Origin: Candidatus Fredericiella danica
Lineage (GTDB): Bacteria > Chloroflexota > Anaerolineae > Caldilineales > Caldilineaceae
Assembly: GCA_016713335.1 (NCBI GenBank)
Contig: JADJPH010000034.1
Coordinates: 14,737 to 78,736, forward strand
Length of the DNA stretch: 64,000 nt
Reading direction: 5' to 3'
Below the pieces are notes generated by a model. It saw only the letters and a list, made by a program, of their open reading frames with translations, was not told the DNA's origin and did not search any database. Position numbers and translations under genes: made by a program. Below are positions 61,403-64,000 of this stretch, piece by piece. The stretch's first letter is position 1, and each line of letters begins with the position of its first letter.

Positions 61403-63049
61403 CTAGATGTTGGCGATCGCAAGCGCAAGGCGGCGGCGATTGGCCAGACTGACAAAGCGCCGGAAATCTTCACCGACCAACGCCCCATGCTTGCGCATGG
61501 CACGATCCTGCGTACGCAAGTAGATGACCAGGTCTGGCGAGCCGGCGGTGTTTGCTTCGTTGGCAACCATCTGAATGCTCACCGCGGCGTCATTCAGATT
61601 GCCAAGGTGTTCCTGCAGACGCCGGAGATCGGCAATCAAGTGGTGCGCTTCAGGGCCGAGCAGATTGTCTACGAACTCAAGATTGTACCGCAGGTACTTG
61701 CACTCGATGCGCAGCAGGTGCAATTGCGTGATCGGGACCGCATTGCCCCGTTCGAACATGACCTCAAAACTGCGCACGCTCTCGAAGCGGTTGAGCACCA
61801 TGCTGGGCATGACATGGCGCACCTGGAACGGTGCGTCGGGCTGGCCGGACTTTGAGGCTGGTTTGCGAACACCTTTTCCTGACGTTTCCACAAAGCGGGT
61901 AAAATCGGCGACAAAAGCGGCATAGGGATCGCTGTTCAGCCATTCCAACAGTTGCCCATGGGCACTGGCACGGGCGGTGCGCCAGGCGTCAAGCGTGGCT
62001 GCGAGACCGGTCCTGGCCGTCTTGCTTTGCTTTGCCGCAAACGATTCCAGCTTTGCGATCGCAACGTCGAGGTCACGCACCGCACCCAGGAGCCGCGCCG
62101 TGCGCCGCAATGACTTTAAGATGCGGCGGATCAGCTTACCTTCGAAGTAGTTGCCATAGAGCCGCGCCGCGGCGCGGGCGCGGCGCGTGGCCACCCGCAT
62201 GTCATGGACATACTCGATGTCGTCGCTGAAGCGGACCCCTGCTTCATTCAGCAGCATGGTCGTCAGTTGCTCACGCCAGATGAGGCGGCAGGCTTCGGCC
62301 ATATGCATTGCGGCCTGAATTCCCTCGTTGACCACTTGTTCACCCGCTGAGCGCCGGCTGATCACGGTCAATGCGTGTTCAAGTTTGCTTTGCGCACTGG
62401 CTTCCCCTGTGCGCTGGTCTTCGAGTGACGCCAGCAGGGTCTGTAATTCGGCTTCATCACCACCGGGTGCAAGTTCCAATTCGACCTCATTGGATTCTGC
62501 CAGCACCGGGCCTTCAAGTTGGGCCAAGATCGCGACCGTGTCGAGGCTCAACTCCGCGACTACATTTTCGGCCGCCGCCACATCCTCTTGTCCAGGTTCC
62601 GCAGCCCGGTATACGATCCGTTTGATGCGTGTCTGGCGGACGACTGCGATTGGACGCAGCAGCCCTTGCCCGTGGAGAAGTTCGATCAGCAGCGGCCGAA
62701 TGGGATCGGGCCATTGTTCCAGGTTGTAACGATCAGCCGCGGACGCTAGCGTCGCCTCGATCTCAAGTCGGCGGACTACTGCTATTCTTTGTGAGACCCG
62801 CAGCGATTTGAGGGTGACGCGTTGTGCGTCACTCTGCGTGCGCACGCGTAGACCATAGCCCTGGCGCAAGAGCTGATAGTCCGGCGTGTCCAGATAGATA
62901 TCGCGCACCGGCACGGTTGTGGCCGGCCCAAGCCAATAACCCGGCGCAAGTTCGGGGATCACGGCAAGTTGCCGACTCCATTCCGGGTCCTTGACCATGA
63001 ATTTGGCCTCGACTTCTTGTGGCATTGCCGGTGGTGCAGTTGCTGCCAT
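61403..63049 (-). CDS. CYTH-CHAD domain protein
   Basis: 548 residues. The N-terminal CYTH domain (about 10-215) has the opening Glu-Val-Glu-Ala-Lys-Phe and alternating charged strands that bind triphosphates, with Tyr-Leu-Asp-Thr-Pro-Asp-Tyr-Gln-Leu. The CHAD domain (about 255-540) is helical with conserved His/Arg: Val-His-Asp-Met-Arg-Val-Ala-Thr-Arg-Arg and Leu-Arg-Ile-Glu-Cys-Lys-Tyr-Leu-Arg-Tyr. CHAD domains bind polyphosphate, and CYTH domains hydrolyse triphosphate or inorganic tripolyphosphate. Likely role in polyphosphate handling. No ppk is in the window. Frame intact. Confidence 0.88.
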   Translation of the reverse strand: MAATAPPAMPQEVEAKFMVKDPEWSRQLAVIPELAPGYWLGPATTVPVRDIYLDTPDYQLLRQGYGLRVRTQSDAQRVTLKSLRVSQRIAVVRRLEIEATLASAADRYNLEQWPDPIRPLLIELLHGQGLLRPIAVVRQTRIKRIVYRAAEPGQEDVAAAENVVAELSLDTVAILAQLEGPVLAESNEVELELAPGGDEAELQTLLASLEDQRTGEASAQSKLEHALTVISRRSAGEQVVNEGIQAAMHMAEACRLIWREQLTTMLLNEAGVRFSDDIEYVHDMRVATRRARAAARLYGNYFEGKLIRRILKSLRRTARLLGAVRDLDVAIAKLESFAAKQSKTARTGLAATLDAWRTARASAHGQLLEWLNSDPYAAFVADFTRFVETSGKGVRKPASKSGQPDAPFQVRHVMPSMVLNRFESVRSFEVMFERGNAVPITQLHLLRIECKYLRYNLEFVDNLLGPEAHHLIADLRRLQEHLGNLNDAAVSIQMVANEANTAGSPDLVIYLRTQDRAMRKHGALVGEDFRRFVSLANRRRLALAIANI

Positions 63050-63101
63050 AGGATACCAGGCTTCTTGTACGATTCGGGTGAATAGGGGGCGCCTGGCGAT
63101 C

Positions 63102-63365
63102 CTAGGATGCGGCCATACGGCTCAGCCATTCACCAAGGAACATGATCGCAAAGAAAGCAACCATGATGGAAATGTCAACCATCCCCCCCAAGGGTGGAAT
63201 GAGCTTTCGAATCGGATCGAGCACCGGTTCCGTCAGTTGGTAAAGCACCTGTACGATGGGATTGTAGGGGTCCAGATTGGGGATCCAACTGACCAGGGCG
63301 CGGGCCAGCAACACATACCCATACAACTGCACGGCATAGGCCAAGATCTGGTAGACTTCGTTCAT
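63102..63365 (-). CDS. YggT family membrane protein
   Basis: 87 residues with two hydrophobic segments and the family motif Ala-Leu-Val-Ser-Trp-Ile-Pro-Asn, followed by Leu-Thr-Glu-Pro-Val-Leu-Asp-Pro-Ile-Arg-Lys-Leu-Ile-Pro-Pro. YggT proteins are often next to proC and division or turgor genes. The start codon overlaps the proC stop by 4 bases (ATGA), so it is translationally coupled to proC. Role in osmotic or division processes is proposed for the family. Confidence 0.88.
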   Translation of the reverse strand: MNEVYQILAYAVQLYGYVLLARALVSWIPNLDPYNPIVQVLYQLTEPVLDPIRKLIPPLGGMVDISIMVAFFAIMFLGEWLSRMAAS

Positions 63366-64000
63366 ACGGCGTCCTTCTTTTCACTCACTGCCCCGAGCTC
63401 CTGGCTGCGCCGATACGCGGCAAAAATGGCATCGCTGATCGTCGCGCGCACGCTCGCCTTTTCCAACTCATACAAACCGGCGGCCGTCGTGCCACCGGGG
63501 CTTGTGACCTGATTCTTGAGTTCCGCTGAGTGCTTACCGGATGCACGCATCAGCGCGACACTGCCCTCAATTGTTTGCAGCACCAACATTTCGGCATCAC
63601 GCCGTGAAAAACCCATGTGTACACCTGCATCGATCATCGCTTCGATGAGGAGCAGGACGAAACCCGGTCCGGAGCCACTCAGCCCGGTGGCCATATCCAG
63701 GTAGCCTTCTTCATCCATCTGCAGTTGCTCGCCCATGGCGCCCAGGATGGTAGCGGTGTGTTCCAACTGCTTCTGGGTGACCTGGCTTGTCGCGGTCCAC
63801 ACGCTCATGCCCTTTCCCAATTGTGCGGGTGTATTGGGCATGACGCGCACGATGCGATCGTGGTAGAGCTTATTCTGCAACGTGCTGATCCGGGCGCCAG
63901 CGATGATGCTGATGATCAGGGCGTCTGGATGGATCCGGCTATGCAGATCGCGGCCGACCTTTGGCAAGGTCTGCGGCTTGATGCTCAGGACGACAATATC
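63362..64000 (-). CDS. proC: Pyrroline-5-carboxylate reductase, C-terminal part (N-terminus outside window)
   Basis: The last step of proline synthesis, NAD(P)H-dependent. The frame runs off the window's right edge; about 212 residues are present. Visible: Ile-Val-Val-Leu-Ser-Ile-Lys-Pro-Gln, Ser-Ile-Ile-Ala-Gly, Val-Arg-Val-Met-Pro-Asn-Thr-Pro, Leu-Ser-Gly-Ser-Gly-Pro-Gly-Phe-Val (the conserved substrate loop), and Val-Thr-Ser-Pro-Gly-Gly-Thr-Thr-Ala-Ala-Gly. The Rossmann nucleotide motif lies beyond base 64000. It is followed by yggT with a 4-base overlap. Confidence 0.93.
   Translation of the reverse strand, partial: DIVVLSIKPQTLPKVGRDLHSRIHPDALIISIIAGARISTLQNKLYHDRIVRVMPNTPAQLGKGMSVWTATSQVTQKQLEHTATILGAMGEQLQMDEEGYLDMATGLSGSGPGFVLLLIEAMIDAGVHMGFSRRDAEMLVLQTIEGSVALMRASGKHSAELKNQVTSPGGTTAAGLYELEKASVRATISDAIFAAYRRSQELGAVSEKKDAV

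Overview
The window looks like part of a chromosome from the phylum Chloroflexota, probably near Anaerolineae or Caldilineae. GC content is high. The gene set includes RNase J, a type 4 uracil-DNA glycosylase, an FtsK translocase, a pyruvate:ferredoxin oxidoreductase with CBS and Usp proteins, a giant DUF11-repeat secreted protein, SH3-type lipoproteins, a CYTH/CHAD protein and a GAAC-N4-GTTC type SOS box. The phylum assignment is inferred from this gene mix; no rRNA or tRNA gene was seen to confirm it. About fifteen conserved genes contain single-base frame breaks, usually in short homopolymers. They read best as sequence or assembly errors, so I report each such gene as one merged locus.

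Layout, 1-14 kb: the 3' end of a sensor kinase, a HIT-like protein with an altered active site, a rifampicin-phosphotransferase-like PEP-utilising enzyme, a cation diffusion facilitator, and a small membrane protein followed by a TetR regulator behind a palindromic operator. Then comes a co-directional energy-metabolism block: CBS-ACT protein, NifJ, dihydroorotate-dehydrogenase-like protein, three-domain Usp protein and CBS-pair protein. 14-23 kb is a single secreted DUF11-repeat protein of about 3,000 residues.

23-47 kb: nicotinate phosphoribosyltransferase divergent from a phosphoglycerate-mutase-like metalloenzyme; a degenerate histidine kinase (pseudokinase); ftsK followed by an MFS transporter, with an SOS-like box at the ftsK promoter; a hybrid histidine kinase; a methyltransferase; RNase J; uracil-DNA glycosylase; a membrane-spanning HTH-TPR protein; and a five-gene minus-strand operon (MocR regulator, ilvE, methyltransferase, azlC, azlD) that appears dedicated to branched-chain amino acid turnover and export. 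An intergenic array of imperfect hairpin repeats precedes a heavily frame-broken xseA.

47-64 kb: an SH3 lipoprotein, a PLP enzyme, an M50-like membrane protein lacking the catalytic Glu, a nucleoside kinase-like protein, a YgeY-like M20 hydrolase convergent with a threonine-synthase-like enzyme, two uncharacterised proteins and a patatin. Next is a TPP-riboswitch-controlled thiamine-type ABC transporter whose ATPase gene is preceded by an octanucleotide tandem repeat. The window ends with an SH3-tailed membrane protein, a short zincin, a CYTH/CHAD protein, YggT and the C-terminal part of ProC.
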